64,000 nt of DNA from Mytilisepta virgata (GCA_028015205.1 CM051517.1:42605135-42669134), one strand, 5' to 3'. Numbered from the stretch's first letter, positions 45,575 through 58,801 are shown. Notes: generated by a model from the sequence alone, not told the origin. Numbers and translations: made by a program.

Positions 45575-46010
45575 GGGGTGTCGGTTTGTCCGCACATATT
45601 ACCTACAACTACTCGTACATCAGTGAATGGATTTCATTGAAACTTTTACAGAATCTTCAGTATACAAAGTGGCACTGTGCACCTACTATTATATTTTCGA
45701 TCAGATTGATTTTTGGGGTTTTCCACAGACAAACATGGACTTTGTCATCTCTTCATAATATAGTAATGTAAGGGACGTACATGTAGGCATGCCCCGTCCG
45801 AAACTCCTCCTAAACCAGTGAATGGATTTCTGTGATATTTCAGGGAATCTTCAGTGTACATTGATATTGTGCACTTTCTATTTTGTTTTTTATCAAAAGC
45901 ATGTTTGAAGTTTCCCAAAACTTAGACAAACATGGATTTGCACATTTCTTTATATCATTGTAGCCATAACGGGGGGTCTTTGCTCACAGTATCACTGTAC
46001 TTTTAGGTCT
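45575..46010 (+). repeat. Diverged second copy of the 175-bp-core element
   Basis: Two units with anchors at 45606 and 45801 (195 bp apart) share 'actcct.ctaaaccagtgaatg', 'acagaatcttcagt' and 'aaacatgga.tt' with the units at 42.5-43.2 kb. The end 'tctttgctcacagtatcact' matches the 3' region of that element but has lost the left arm of the hairpin. It is an old copy. Confidence 0.65.
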
Positions 46011-46019
46011 TTTACCAAC

Positions 46020-46685
46020 GCAAAATCATACTAAATCCTTTATTATGGAATAAAAGGAATCCAAGCGTTTGATGTCATAAGAAATGAATGTTTATACGTT
46101 TAGTGAGGTTCAAAGTTTCGACTAGCACTATATCTACCGTCAAGCAAAATTTGTTGTTAGTATAATTTGTTTACTCTTGGGATACCTTGCTCTAATGAAC
46201 AAACTAAATCAAATTAAAAGTTGATAGAATAGTAATAATCATAACAAATTAATTCATAACTTTGGTACTTGTTGTTGAATAATAAATCTCAGGTTTGATT
46301 GACAGTTCCAGATATCATAATGATAGTAAAATCATAGTTCAAAAACAGATAACATATCAAAGTAATAAGTTATTAACACTTCAAATTGTTTACTTCTAAT
46401 AGAAAGGTGAGAGTTATAATAAAACGATTATTTCACAAAATTACAGGGTAAGGTCATTTTGACTATAAATAAATCTGGTTGAATTTCTTGCAAAGATATA
46501 CAAGTTTTTATCAATCCTTTGTCGTGTTTTGCCGAACTGGATTTGGTCTCATTGACACAAATTCAGATGCACGTCCATATCTTTTTTTTTCAAAAGGACG
46601 AATTACTTGTACTATCGTAGCTTGTCTGCTAATTGCCTGTTACACTCTCTTCTTACCTATTTTATTTTTATTTTGAAATTTATTT
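46020..46685. other. Non-coding sequence
   Basis: No supported gene. The open frame at 46479-46676 starts at TTG and ends in a hydrophobic stretch. It is not recognised and may be chance. Confidence 0.35.
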
Positions 46686-46689
46686 TACT

Positions 46690-47945
46690 AATTTTAGCAT
46701 CAGATTAGCAGTTATCAATATGAAATAATTATAGTACAACTACTTGGATTGCTGGGTGTCTTTTTTTTTTTCCATTATAGCTTCTACAATCATTGATTTT
46801 ATCTGGTGAGTTACATGTACAATGACAATGTAATAAAATTTCACGCCAGTCGATGGCATTGACATTTTACCTTGTTCTTACTACTGCTCAATACCATGGT
46901 TCATCATGTCGAATGAGTTAAGAACGGTAATGTACTATTAATTTGTAAAAAAAAGTCAAATTAGAATGTTTTCTGTTTATTTGATTTGGAATGTTTGCAT
47001 ATCTCATGTCTGAGAGCAACAACAATGGGGTAGATTTGATAGAATCCTGAAATGCGTGCCTTTTTAAGTTCCGAAATGTAAAATGACATTTCAACGTAGT
47101 AAATGTAAGGGAATATGAACTGAGAAAGTTTCAAAGCCCTTATAGAATTAACTGTGGCTATGTGAGTAAACATAAAAATAATCCATTCTCCCCTAGTAAA
47201 AGCATGCTTATGATGTCTATTTATTAGTAAATGAAAAAGACAAAACTTTTAAAAGATTTTTGTTATTTGTATTATTTATAAAACAATTATAGATCTTTTT
47301 GGTGTCAGGAAATGGTTTCTAAAAAGGACTACACCTGACAATTAAAAAGTAACTATTAGCTTTTTGTTCTTTCAAATTTCAGTGAATCTAACTAATCATT
47401 GGTTAAAGAGAATTTTCTATTTTTTCAATATTTTTTCAGGGTCACAATTCTAGTGCTCTAGTCTTTACATTGCCATGTTCTGTTTTTGTTTCAAATCTTT
47501 TAATTATACATGTACCTTTTTCTCTGTTTCTGGTTGTTCGACGAATTCACCATCTCTACTAAAATTATATTCCTATGGATTTTCCAATTATATTACCTCG
47601 GTTTTCTTTCGTGGATCTTTTGTCATAAATGAAAATAAGCAAATTACTAAATACCCTTTTGAAGCTACGAAGAACTAAATGTACCCCATTATCACTGATA
47701 CATTTAGTTCTGTCATTGTGTTGATTTTACTATACCTTTTTCCCGCTAGCCCTGTTATTTTCTGTTACATTTGGGTCGGTGAAGCCATTATCATTGTTGA
47801 CATAATCTTCTCCCGACCACCATATTGAACAATAAAAGGTAAATAACATTTGTAAAAGATGTGACGTTGTATTACTTCTATGTTTGCTGTTATCTGGAAT
47901 TAATTCTACTGATTTTAGCTTCAGATTAGCAGTTATCAATATGAA
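46690..47945. repeat. Pair of ~40-bp direct repeats bracketing 1.2 kb
   Basis: 'tttagc.tcagattagcag' followed by 'ttatcaatatgaaa' occurs at 46690-46725 and 47908-47945. They may be remnants of a duplicated element end. Between them is a perfect 13-bp stem with 15-nt loop (47671-47683 with 47699-47711, 'agaactaaatgta') just after a small ATG frame (47475-47678). Confidence 0.5.
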
Positions 47946-48868
47946 AAAAAAATGGAATTATGAATGTCATTTCTGATCGACAATTCTACAAACCAATCGA
48001 TTGAATTCAACTAACTTTATCGTATGATTCTTAATTAGTTATGTTTTTATTGCACCTTTTATTTTGGTTTCTCGTAAATTCATTTTATCTGGTTTTATGT
48101 ATTATTCTGACTGTGGTGCAATAACGCCAATAAGTCCTTGTCAAAACTATTCCGACATTCCTCGAACCACACTTCTAAATCTAGTCCTTACATTATAGTC
48201 ACATTGGATTCTTTATAATATTTTTATGATATAAGTTATGATGTTATTATCATTTAATTTTCGGTTATACTAGTCCCAGAAACGTATTTTATAGTTTTAA
48301 TGAACATGTTGAACTTCTCGTTTAATGGGAAAATAGAGCGTATCAATTCGCAAATGAATTTAACAAAAACATTACATACTATATTATTTTCTAAATTTTG
48401 AGCGATTTTTACGTGAGTTTGTTGTTTGGAAAATGAGTTAGTACGCATTACATTTTTATGCATTTTACGATTTTATCCATACATTTTCTCGCATTTACTT
48501 TTTTATGTTAAAAAAAAGACAGATATAATATTATTCTCATTTTTTGGGACAAAAGTCAATATAATTTTACAAAACGCTGAAAACATAAAAAAATAATCCA
48601 AAACTTTGAAGAGAATAATAGAAAAAAAGATGAATTGACCAGAAACTAGTGTTGTTCAATCGGTTAATATTTGCTATTACTATATGTGGGTTGATGTCGA
48701 CCAACTGATTATCGATTATAATCGGCTGCATATTTATTTATGTTTTTAATCCAATTTTAAGAGGTACAAAGAACACTAATGTCAAATACTCAGAGCATAC
48801 AAATGAAAGATACAAATTTGATATTCCAAAAATATGCACGACAAATACTAATTGTAGGTTTTAGGAAG
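47946..48868. other. Non-coding sequence
   Basis: Nothing recognised. Confidence 0.4.
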
Positions 48869-48871
48869 TAA

Positions 48872-49165
48872 AGTCAAGAAATACCAAAGGGATATTCGAA
48901 GGAGGGAAAAATCGAAACAACTGATAAACTCCACAGAACAACGAAGACAAGACCAAAACAATACATTCACTACAATTAAAAACTAAAAACATATGAACAA
49001 CATGGACCCCACCAAAAAACAGGGGGTAGACTCAGGTGCTTCGGAAGAGTAAGCAGTCTCTGTATCCTGCTGGACACCCGCCATGCTGCCTATGCCAAAT
49101 CCGATATGAGGAAGGGGTAACATCAATGGAACAGGTCCATTTTCATTTGAGAATTTCATTAAGAA
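48872..49165 (-). repeat. 3' module of the Penelope-like family (minus)
   Basis: Read on the minus strand: 'aatggacctgttccattg' (the last RT codons), 'gcatggcgggtgtccagc', 'cttccgaagcacctgag', 'tggtggggtccatgttg' and 'tttcgaatatccctttgg'. It is close to the tails at 23.6 and 56.3 kb, but only a few RT codons remain. Confidence 0.7.
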
Positions 49166-49494
49166 GTTATATGCATCAAATCTAAGTGTGCTTCAAGCTT
49201 TTTATAATATTTATTTACAACAAATTTTACCATATATCGGGAATTTTTCGCGTAGGTTTTTTTCGAGCTTCTTTGAAAAAAAATAAAATTTTCGGTAACT
49301 GATTATGATATTTTACAATCGATTATCCAGTTGAATGCCTCAACTGACTATATATATATATATTCTTTAATTCCTCTTTTACAGAGATATACAAGTGAAA
49401 ATGTTACAATATTTCTTCAGTAGAATAATTACTGTTCATGGATTAATAAAAATAATGAAGAAGAGAGAAAAAAAAATATTTGTTAATATTAAGT

Positions 49495-49915
49495 TCAATT
49501 GTTATCAGAGAAATAAACACGAGAAGTGTCACGGAAGAACTTGGCACTAATGTTCATAAAGATATGTTTGTCATCTTCCATTTCAGAACATTTTTCGATT
49601 AAATCATCTAAACTTCCCATTAGCACATGTAAAAAACGTTCTGTTGATGCAGAAAATAGATTGTCCAAATAAATATAAGCTTGAACACCAAAATCATTTA
49701 AGACTGTGGTCCAAAATCGATCACGTATAACTTCAGTAATCGGACAGTTCAAAGTGAAATGTTCTATTGTATCCACAAACGGTAAATGGCACTTACTGCA
49801 ACTTGTAATTTCAGTTTGCGGTGTGCAAGTCAATGCTTTTGACAAGAAGAACATATTTGAAAGTTCCATGTTAGTTTTAGCGGCTGACCATCCAATGAAA
49901 ATTCTACCTCAACTG
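49495..49915 (-). pseudogene. LINE ORF C-terminal fragment (second family)
   Basis: The frame is open from about 49915 (RIFIGWSAAKTN) through ATG 49869 to the stop at 49495. A Cys/His motif at residues 24-42 from the ATG reads C24-x2-C27, H37, C42 (SCSKCHLPFVDTIEHFTLNCP). This is the usual C-terminal zinc knuckle of LINE ORF2 proteins, followed by RDRFW. It differs from the 9.9-kb LINE, so it is another family or clade. An upstream TAG and the lack of an RT core show 5' truncation. Confidence 0.6.
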
Positions 49916-49929
49916 AGGTGAGGATTTCT

Positions 49930-51125
49930 TTTTATCCCATGGGTCTAAATATGCAATTTTAACACAGAATCTCTGGTAAATAGAATTTAGAACGTGCCTT
50001 TTTAGATATCACAATAGAAACGGATTTTTATTTTAATTGTTTCTTTGCTATATGTCTTTGTGGTAAAAACGACTAGTACATGTTTTCTTTAAGTCAAATT
50101 AAATGATTATCTGAACATGACGGTTAACAGTTGTTATTAATTGCTTAGTGTAAAAAGCTTCAACACAAAGGCATTTCAATTTACAAGAATTATCCATCTT
50201 CTGAATAAATCCAGCAGAGTTTCCTTGGAAACTTTCTATTGTAAGAAACATCATATAAGTAGTGAACAAAATTAGAACTATAAAATCAATTCTAATACCA
50301 TTACACTGTAGTCAGACCTGTTTGACTTTGTCGCTGGACTTACAGCTGCTCTAATATACCAGTAAAAGTTGAAATTGGGGATCGAGTCTTCTATATAAGA
50401 TACGCGTTTCGTGCCCCTGTTTTATAAATCTAAAAATAAAGGGGTATGCAAACAATGAGACAACATCTTAATAGACCAAAATACATTAATATACTGTCAC
50501 TTCTTCGAGGCAGTGAGTACCAGGCCGCTCCACAAGACAAGCATTCCAAAAAAATATTAAAAAGAGGGAGTACTTATTTGTTTTTCGTCGAGGAGTACCC
50601 GCCTATCCACAAGAAAAGCACTATTTTTTTTTCTTTGATTTAATATTTTTGAATTTGCTTTTAAGGAATTCCTCTATGTCCTATTTTCCAGTAATAGCAA
50701 TCACTTACAGATTTTGAAGTCACAATGCAAATATTTTTTGCGTTCCGATATTAAATTCTAATGCAGTTTTCGATATAATGCTCGTTTTCATTTGATAACA
50801 CTGGACATTTTATTCCACAAATTCTGCGAACCACTTTTGGATTTCATAAAATGTTCTTTTTTTGCTTAACTTTTTACACTTGCATTTGATCTGAGATAAT
50901 AGAAATGAATTTTAATATTTTTCGGCACCAACTTTTGATTTTAGAGTTGCATATACTGGAAAACTGGTTCTGCTATCGTACTCAGTTTGCAACCGCCAGT
51001 AAATCCACAGTTGCTTGCCTACTATTAAATAAAATACTCCTTTATATATATAGATTGTACATATGTTGCATAAATTATGTTTGGAATATCATACTGGTAA
51101 TTTAATATAAATAAGGATTTACCTT
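49930..51125. other. Non-coding sequence
   Basis: No supported gene. At 50398-50415 'agatacgcgtttcgtgcc' resembles the 3' half of mussel hammerhead repeats in reverse, without a CTGATGA half. Confidence 0.35.
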
Positions 51126-51136
51126 AATTTTTTTTC

Positions 51137-51232
51137 GTTCTGTGAAGAAATAACACAAATCACGTGGTGCACACTAAATAACCCGCGTAGCGAATCATTT
51201 TGAAGTGTGCAACACGTGCATTGAGGTTATTT
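51137..51232. repeat. Imperfect inverted repeat, ~30-bp arms
   Basis: 'gaaataac' plus 'cacgtg.tgcacac' on the left (about 51137-51168) is mirrored on the right (about 51205-51232). GC-rich and CpG-containing loop. Small foldback. Confidence 0.5.
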
Positions 51233-51239
51233 CCAATGG

Positions 51240-53310
51240 ACTGGACAAAATTTATATCAATCCTTATAATTTCCAACAACTGTTGTAACGTCTCAAACAG
51301 ATCGATTCACATCTATAACGTCATAATAGAAGAAAAAATATTCTTCGATATGATGGACGAAAAAGGTTAACCAATCAAATAACGTGTGGCATTCAGTATT
51401 GAATTATTATTATATGAATATACATGCTGTACATACAATATACAGATTGAAAGTTGATTAAAAAAATAAGGCAGAACGCAGTATGATTTGAAGAAAATGA
51501 GTGATCACAAGTAAAAGTCATTTAAAACACACCATATTAACGAGTATTCTATCAGACATGATTACATATAATGCATTTAATTATAAATGATCAAAGATAA
51601 AGAAAAAATACATAACGACTAATAATATTTCACAAGGTATCGGAATTCATTACAAAAAACATACCATAATTTTGTTCATAAGATATGCATATTTCGTTGA
51701 GCCAAAGCTAACAAAGTTTAAAGCGGAAATCTTACCCAAAACGCAGAGTAGTAGATATAGCTTTCATGGTAAATCCAAACACCTAGGAACATAACAGTCT
51801 CACTGGGTAGATAGTTGTGATATTCATCATTACAAATATATGGTAGAAGTGAAGAGAGATATTGAATAAATAGTTATTTCTGAATACATAAAAACCCCTT
51901 AGGGGGCGAGAGTATGAACCATAATATGAAAATCGCCAAAGCTGCGGGCGAGGGAAAAAATCAATGTTTAGGTCCTACTCTCTTTGAAATGGTTGATATT
52001 CAATAAGTAAACAACTGATCTCGTATGAAAAATTCGGCATGGATTGCATGTGTAACATCCCATTTTCGGAAGGGATATGTTCTGTATTGAACTAGTTGAA
52101 TTATTTACTGAAGGTGCTTTTTACTATATTAGTGTCCTGCATGGTGTAAATTGTCAGTCAGTTGTATTGCCCTATTCACAATCAACAGAACAATTTCAAA
52201 TCACTAGCAATAAGCAATACACGTGAGTATATCTATACTGCAATTTTCTTCAAAGTTTTTAAAATGTCCTGCCTTTCCATTTAATTACGTTACGTCGTCA
52301 TTCGCAGATTTTTTTTTTTTTTTTTTTTTTGTACCTAACAATATTGAGTTTTAACATCGAAATGATATCTTGCACGGTGTATTATCAACTAGTTAATAAA
52401 TTTTGATTTTTAATTATAAGTCAAGTAACAATTACTTCGTTTTAAGCTGTGTTTGATAGTTCAAACAGCTACTTATGAACACACACTGTAAACACAGAAG
52501 TTTTTCTTTGATCCAGAAATATATTGTGATGTAAATCCATACATCTGTCAATTTTTTATCAAACATCTCATATAAATGTGCTAAAGCAAATTATTTTATG
52601 AGAACATCATTACAATTTTATTAAATGCAATTATTTATTTAGTAAAACAAATTGGGAAAGATAATAAAATAAACAGTATTCATGAGATAATATCAGCTTT
52701 ACAACAAACCTTCAACTTATTTAAAGAAAAGTTGAAAAATTCATTACAATTTTTCGTTCGATGTCGATTATTTTAAAAATAAATAATAAAAACTGAACAA
52801 AATAAATAGTTAAAAATTAAAAAAAATAACAAGACTATAAGAAGACAGAAAGGTTACCATAGATATAACAAATTTCGGATGTTCAAATCAACTGAAAATG
52901 TTGGGATTATTAAATGGTAAAATCGTGGCATATACACATACGCACTACATTTGCATTACTGTTGCATACATGTATCTTCAAATATTTTTACGGTTAGGGC
53001 GTAAATATTTCTGAGATAACGTAAAGTAAATTTCTACCAAAGCAAAAAATATTGAAAATAAAAGTGTGATTGAAAAATTGCAAAAAAAAAGGTTAAGAAT
53101 ATATTATCTTAAATTGATTCTGGTACGAATGTAATCTCGGAAATTTTCTCTGTTTGATAAACTTATCAAGAGCAACAGGAACTCACAGCTTTGATCAATA
53201 CGATGCAGAAAAGTTAATAATGTCAGGAAAAGTATGACATTTTTGTCATTTAAGTCATTTCTACATGGTAATATCAACGGATTAGAAAACGTGACTTACC
53301 ATTATTGCTA
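51240..53310. other. Non-coding sequence with T22 run
   Basis: No supported gene. Poly-T at 52309-52330. Confidence 0.4.
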
Positions 53311-53314
53311 TGTC

Positions 53315-53494
53315 TTAAAACTTATTTTGTTTGTTTGGCGGTACTGACACATCATTGACAATGGACATATTTGCCTTTAGCAGATTTCTTAAGCTTTCTA
53401 ATGGTTTCATTTCTATATTGAGACGGGTTATTAATTTCTGAATTTTATGTCTTTGGAAAGAACTAATTGTTTTGTTTTTCTTCCAACCATTCAT
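53315..53494 (-). CDS. Possible small ORF or exon, 59 codons
   Basis: The frame runs from ATG (53494, A at -3) to TAA (53317-53315). The product is basic at the start (MNGWKKNKTISSFQRHK) and then helical (LESLRNLLKANMSIVNDV). A possible internal acceptor ('aaattcag') precedes KLITRL. Unrecognised, with no neighbours to support it. The length alone is not significant in AT-rich DNA. Confidence 0.2.
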   Translation of the reverse strand: MNGWKKNKTISSFQRHKIQKLITRLNIEMKPLESLRNLLKANMSIVNDVSVPPNKQNKF

Positions 53495-53499
53495 TGTCT

Positions 53500-54765
53500 G
53501 GTTTTACATTACAAGATGGGGACATGAAAAAGAATAGTGGCATCTATCGAAAATTATTCATTTCTATGTGAATAAGATTTTTTTATTTGTTATTTGATAT
53601 TCATTTTAATATTTATTGCTTTGTTATCGCAAAAGAAGGTAATATTGTATCAATGTGAAACAAACAAATACGAGGTATATATATCTGCAGGTTAAAAACG
53701 GTCAAACAGCATTTTATATACTGTTAAACTATGGCATGGTATTGGTTGATATTATACAGTATATTATGTGCAATGTGTCCATGCGAAAACTACGAAGAAG
53801 AACGAGAAAGTGACTTTAATGGCATGGATTTAACAAAAGAAATATGTATCCTTAATGTTCCTGTGGTCACCTAATTATCTAAATTCGAGATTGCAGGAAA
53901 GGTTTACAACAACAATCTAGGCAATAAAGAAGATAAGGCCGTCTTTAAAACTACTAAAGCCGCACGACGTAGAAACAAACAAATTATTCCGTAAATTAAG
54001 AGCATTCCACTGTAAGGGCAATAAACTCAAAACTGTTCGTAATTCTGTAAAATTAGCTTGAATACATTGAATTTATAGTAGTCACTTACAATGACTGAGA
54101 CTTTAATTAAACGTCATGACAATTTACAATGTATAATTAAAACCTGTAAGAACGTAGTATTTGGGACTGCTGCCTGTAGTGCGACAGCATTGGACCAACA
54201 GCTATGTAAATATGTATTTGGGGTTGCTATATACAGTAAAAAGAGAATTTTGCTGTCCAAAAATAATATTTATTCAAATAATAAATGATTTCCTAATAAT
54301 CAGACTGGTTTAGATATTTTCGTGAATATTTGGAACACAGGTTTATCGTACCACCGCTAAAAACTTACTTGTCTAACACTACCGGTCAGTATTAAGACAG
54401 ACTAACTATTTTCGTTTCTTTATTTATGTTTGAATTGTTACCGTGTCTGTAGTTTGCTCAGAGAATACGTTGTTGAATATTGATTGGTCTGTCATTGATG
54501 ACGTTTCCTTTGATATACTAGAATAGTCTGACCTTGTATAGTCGAACTTGTAGGGATTCAACTTTCCGTTGTAATCTAGAAATTTAGTCATCACAATAAT
54601 TTAATAAATCTGGGCTTTTTAAGTTAAAGCTTTCATGAACGCGTCTTGATGAGATGATTCAAAAGAAAAATCTCTGTTTTTCTTATTGTACCTATAATTT
54701 TCGATATTTGGTAAATAATTGGTCTAATGTGCCATAACTTATCATATGTAAATCGTAAAGTGTGC
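53500..54765. other. Non-coding sequence
   Basis: Nothing recognised. Confidence 0.4.
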
Positions 54766-54769
54766 GATC

Positions 54770-54965
54770 CAATAGACGTAGTTCAAAGAAAAAAACCGGC
54801 AAAAGTGAAAATAACAAAAACAAAAGACAGCACAAAACAATGATATATAAACACTATGAATAACACGAGCCCCTATGAAACCAGCAGTGAACACAGGTGC
54901 TCCAGTAGGGTCTTTAAACGGTACCTGTCGTGTTGTCCAACAAAGTCAATCCTGTGCTAGTCCCG
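54770..54965 (-). repeat. Diverged dispersed 3' module
   Basis: 'aacacaggtgctccagtagg' and 'aacggtacctgtcgtgttg' resemble the 'caggtgctc' and 'aacggcacccgtcac' blocks at 0.98 and 29.3 kb. Confidence 0.5.
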
Positions 54966-54969
54966 ATGT

Positions 54970-56005
54970 TAAATCAATGGAATGTAATGTGTTCATAATT
55001 TCATTTGTCAGAATCAAAACGAGTCTAACAACGTATTTTATTTTCTACCAAAGAACAGACAGTTGAACTTGCTTGTACAATTTGCCTTGAAAAAAACACT
55101 ACTGAAGTAGATTCTTCAATCAATGTTTTAATTGAGATTAAGGATTCATATTCAAAATGACCTTTAAGGAAAAACAATGGTTGAAAATATAAGAATTATG
55201 TTTAAATTGGTTGCCCTTTGAAATAAAGAATATGTACATAAAATCTCAGTATACTTGAAAAAGAACAGACATGAGTACATGTTAAGATCTTCAATACAGT
55301 GGAGAATCCCTACACTATGTTGTGAGACCTGTGAAAATAACCAAGAGAATAAATAAAGTCGAAACAAATCTACATCCAATCTTCAAATAAGATTAAAGAA
55401 TCAAGAATTCAAAAGAAAAAAATACATGCAAATGACAAAAGTTTTCCTGATTTGGGACAGGTGAAAATAATATGCGGTGGGATTAAACTATTTTTGTTGG
55501 AACATTTGTGGTGAATATAAAATCACTGTGACCATAATAACGGAGAACCATGTTAATAACTGATAATAAAACAAATGAATTATACAATTACGATTTATTA
55601 TACTCTTTAACAGAAGGTTTGTCCCATGAATAGATAAGTAAACAATCAACGTGGTAATACTTATAACATGTTTTCGTTTACCTCCACAAAGAAAGCATGC
55701 GATATAACCACAATAGTTGTGTACAACAACAATTATGACGATGGTGTACACTTTGATACACTGTACACATTTATTAGGCGGTGTCATCTTTATTTTTGAA
55801 TAATTCCAATGTTGTTTTCAAAACATCAAATGCAGTTATTTCATTGGCTAACAGCAACTTCCAGTAGAAAGTTTATAACTTGATAAATTCCTTTCATGAC
55901 GTCATGCGTATGAATACGTACGCATGCAATATAGTGCATGAGGAAAACCAGTGTTAATTTCAAATGGAAAACGTCATATTTCTGCATTACTTTGGAATTG
56001 TAAGT
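54970..56005. other. Non-coding sequence
   Basis: No supported gene. 'ttcctgatttgggacagg' near 55443 is a scrap of a dispersed repeat also seen at 7.37 kb. Confidence 0.4.
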
Positions 56006-56009
56006 AATA

Positions 56010-56183
56010 AAGGTTATTTTGAAGGAATTTATCAATGTATAAACTCGGGTTTATCACTCACAAACTTTGCATAAAATCCTTCGGACTTTATTTAGTTTGT
56101 GATTGAATCGCATTCGTATTTTATTTAGTTTATGAGTGATAAGACCGAGTTTACACATTGATAAATGCCTTCAAAATAACCTT
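56010..56183. repeat. Near-perfect foldback, ~57-bp arms
   Basis: 56010-56066 and 56127-56183 are reverse complements with few mismatches ('aaggttattttgaagg' against its complement at the outer ends, 'atcactca.aaact' at the inner ends). The 60-bp centre contains a further partial copy of the inner arm. The sequence can form a very long hairpin. MITE-like. Confidence 0.75.
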
Positions 56184-56254
56184 CTTTACCTTAATGACGT
56201 GACGGTTACCGGTAAGTCTGTGAAATATGCGTTTTATTATTTTTTCTTGTGTGA

Positions 56255-56860
56255 GTAAAGTCAAAAAATACCAAAGAGATATTCGAAGGAGGGAAAAATC
56301 GAAAAAAATGACAAATTCCGGAGAACGAAGACAACACCAAAAGAATACATGCATTACAATTAAAAACTAAAAAAATATGAACGATATGGACCCCAACAAA
56401 AGACCGGGGGTAGACTCAGGTGCTAAGAGTAAGTAGTCTCTGTATCCTGCAGGGCACCCGCCATGCTGCCCATGTCAAATCCGGTATGAGGAAGGGACAA
56501 CATCAATAGAACAGGTCCATTTTCATTTGGGAAACGGTTTTTCATACCTGTCAGCCAAGTCATGATGATGACCATAAAACTTGAATAAGGATGACTCCAA
56601 CTTAGGAGCAACATACCCCGGACTCTGTCCAGGAAATCAATGTATATGTGACAAGCTCTATAATAACGTATGAATTGTGAAATGTATACTCCATGGCGCT
56701 TCTGGAATGTTGCCGCTCAAAATGGGAAGTTGACGATTGGAAAGTCAAAATCATCCCGTTTGTTGTAAAGTTTTGTATTCAACGCACCTTCTTCTGGTGT
56801 CAATTTCGAGGTGAAAGTCAAGATAAGATGCAGACTTGGCAGTTTCTGTATAAATGATGA
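56255..56860 (-). pseudogene. Penelope-like RT C-terminal fragment with 3' module (minus)
   Basis: 56860-56505 is the decayed C-terminus of the RT family and 56505-56255 its 3' module. The translation still shows AKSAS, LEIDT, NFPIL.GN and KFYG-type blocks. A 4-bp insertion near 56790 and deletions near 56700 and 56620 shift the frame against copy 1 at 23.2 kb. Nucleotide similarity to 23193-23745 is very high, and the fragment starts at nearly the same RT position (the KDTTDT/AKSAS region). This suggests a recurrent 5' truncation point. It follows the foldback at 56010-56183. Confidence 0.7.
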
Positions 56861-56869
56861 ATTTTATAG

Positions 56870-58750
56870 TTTGTCTGTGCAAATGGTATCTTTTGAAAAT
56901 AGTTTAATTCAAAATATGCTGTTAAAAGGACAGATTGCACCATATTAATCGTAAGAGAAATTGAACAGCCAAACCAATATCGGATACATATAGGACAACT
57001 AAAAAATTAGCATATTTGGGTCAAGCCGCGCAATTGTTTTCCTGTTACAGAAGTCATGAAATAATAGGCTGCCATTAAGTCTGTACGTTTCGTTGAAACA
57101 TGGGAGATGGCTCAAAACGATCGCCATACAATGGCACATATCCAGTTAAAATCTCGGGGTGTGAAGTCAGTCTACTTTTTCCGTAATTTCAGAAATCACG
57201 AGCCATGGTAAAAAAGTCTCCTTCCGCAAAGTAAAATGTACCTCTTTCATGCTCTCCATGTAGAATAAAAATTTTCTTGGTTTTATTCATTTAGTCCTTT
57301 CAATATTTCTATGTCAAATGTCGCAGGTAAATACGCCTTTAAAACAATACTAGTTATTCAGTTATCATGGTTGGTTTTGTTACAGTAGGTCCATATATCA
57401 TGGTGCAATTATAATTTTTTAATGGACTTCTTTTGTATCCCTCAGGTCAAAGTTCATTGCAGGTCTTGAGCCATTTGTCATATTAGAACAGAAATAATTA
57501 ATTTGGGGTTATAGAGTTGAAGTCATTAACACATATCGCTCGGTATAAAATAATAGAATATAAAGGCCCAATCCATGTGTAAATGACTTCCACTCGATAG
57601 CCCCCACGAATGTTTTCTTCAGTATATTATTACTTCATATGATACATTTATAAATCAAATTCAACTGATGAAAATTGGAATCTTTTTTTAAATTCCAGTC
57701 TTTTTATTGCCATATGATTTGAGAAGGTGGCCGGTATTAACAACCTCAGAAAGATTAAACAGACAATATGCTCTGCCGGTTCATCTAAAAGGGTTTACAG
57801 GAGCAGAATAAATAATTTACTCATTATGATGCAAATAATTATTTAACAGCTTTTTAATTAAGGTTTTGTTCATTAACAGTATACATTGTATAATCTTTTG
57901 GTTGTTTTAAGGAGTGGAAAAGGTAGTATTATTGTTGTAATAATTTACACAGACAAAATGTTCTGTTGATTCCTTTCAAACAGTCTACTACAGTAGGATT
58001 ATAAAATGTAATATTTTATATTCTAGCATATTATTATTTACAGCATCTCAAGAAAACTTTTGCTTAAGTATACAACAATACGTTTTGTTACATTAAATGG
58101 TTTTTCAGTGCCTAGAAAGTACACAGTTGTAATTTATTGTTGTAATAGTTTTACTGACAACATTTTAGTCTATGTTTATCATCTTCTATGGTGTTGTTAT
58201 ATTCTATAAGTTAAAAACATTCATTAAAACTTAGTTAACACTACATCTAAAACATAAAATTCATTGTAAATTGAATAAATTAATAAATATACCATTTAAA
58301 AAATTCAAGAAAACTAACTGAATGTATGACAAACCTTGAAGTCTCAGCAGCTAATCCCCCTTCCGTCTCCTTGCTTATTGATATGCACAAGTTAGTCAAT
58401 ATATTTATATTTTGATCTACATTACACTTACAGTAGTAATCAAATCTACCAACTTTAGTTCTCATGAACGGCTTGATCACTAAAAGCAATGCTTGATTAA
58501 ATTGACAGATTTCTCAAAGAATCGAAAGCTGCAACAAAGGTCAATTGGAAAGGGAAAACGTCCTTTTGTAACGACTTAAGGTTTATCTGATGATTTGCAT
58601 ATACAATATTTGAATAAGATCCTGGCAATCGACATTATTTGTATCTATTTGTTATCCGAAAACAGTAAAATATATTCATATTTTCTTGTTTTGATTTGAA
58701 ACATTAATGATGAGAGCTTTGTCTAGTTGAATACATATATTGTTGCTGAA
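56870..58750. other. Non-coding sequence
   Basis: No firm gene. A possible minus-strand micro-exon lies near 58472-58425 (acceptor 'ttgcttttag', donor 'ctact|gtaagt'), encoding KPFMRTKVGRFDYY. It is unsupported by neighbours. Confidence 0.3.
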
Positions 58751-58755
58751 ATGAT

Positions 58756-58801
58756 ATTTTAGATCTGTATAGAAAGGCATTTTAGATCTGTATAGAAAGG
58801 C
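58756..58801. repeat. Perfect 23-bp tandem duplication
   Basis: 'attttagatctgtatagaaa' followed by 'ggc' is repeated twice head to tail (58756 and 58779). Confidence 0.9.

Noticed and set aside
46479..46676. Membrane-protein exon
   Set aside because: It has a TTG start and T-rich hydrophobic end, with no splice sites or homologous blocks recognised.
50398..50415. Hammerhead ribozyme on the minus strand
   Set aside because: Only a GAAACGCG-like half is present. No CTGATGA occurs at the right distance.
56423..56614. 63-codon protein on the minus strand
   Set aside because: It is an out-of-frame reading of the decayed RT C-terminus and its 3' module.
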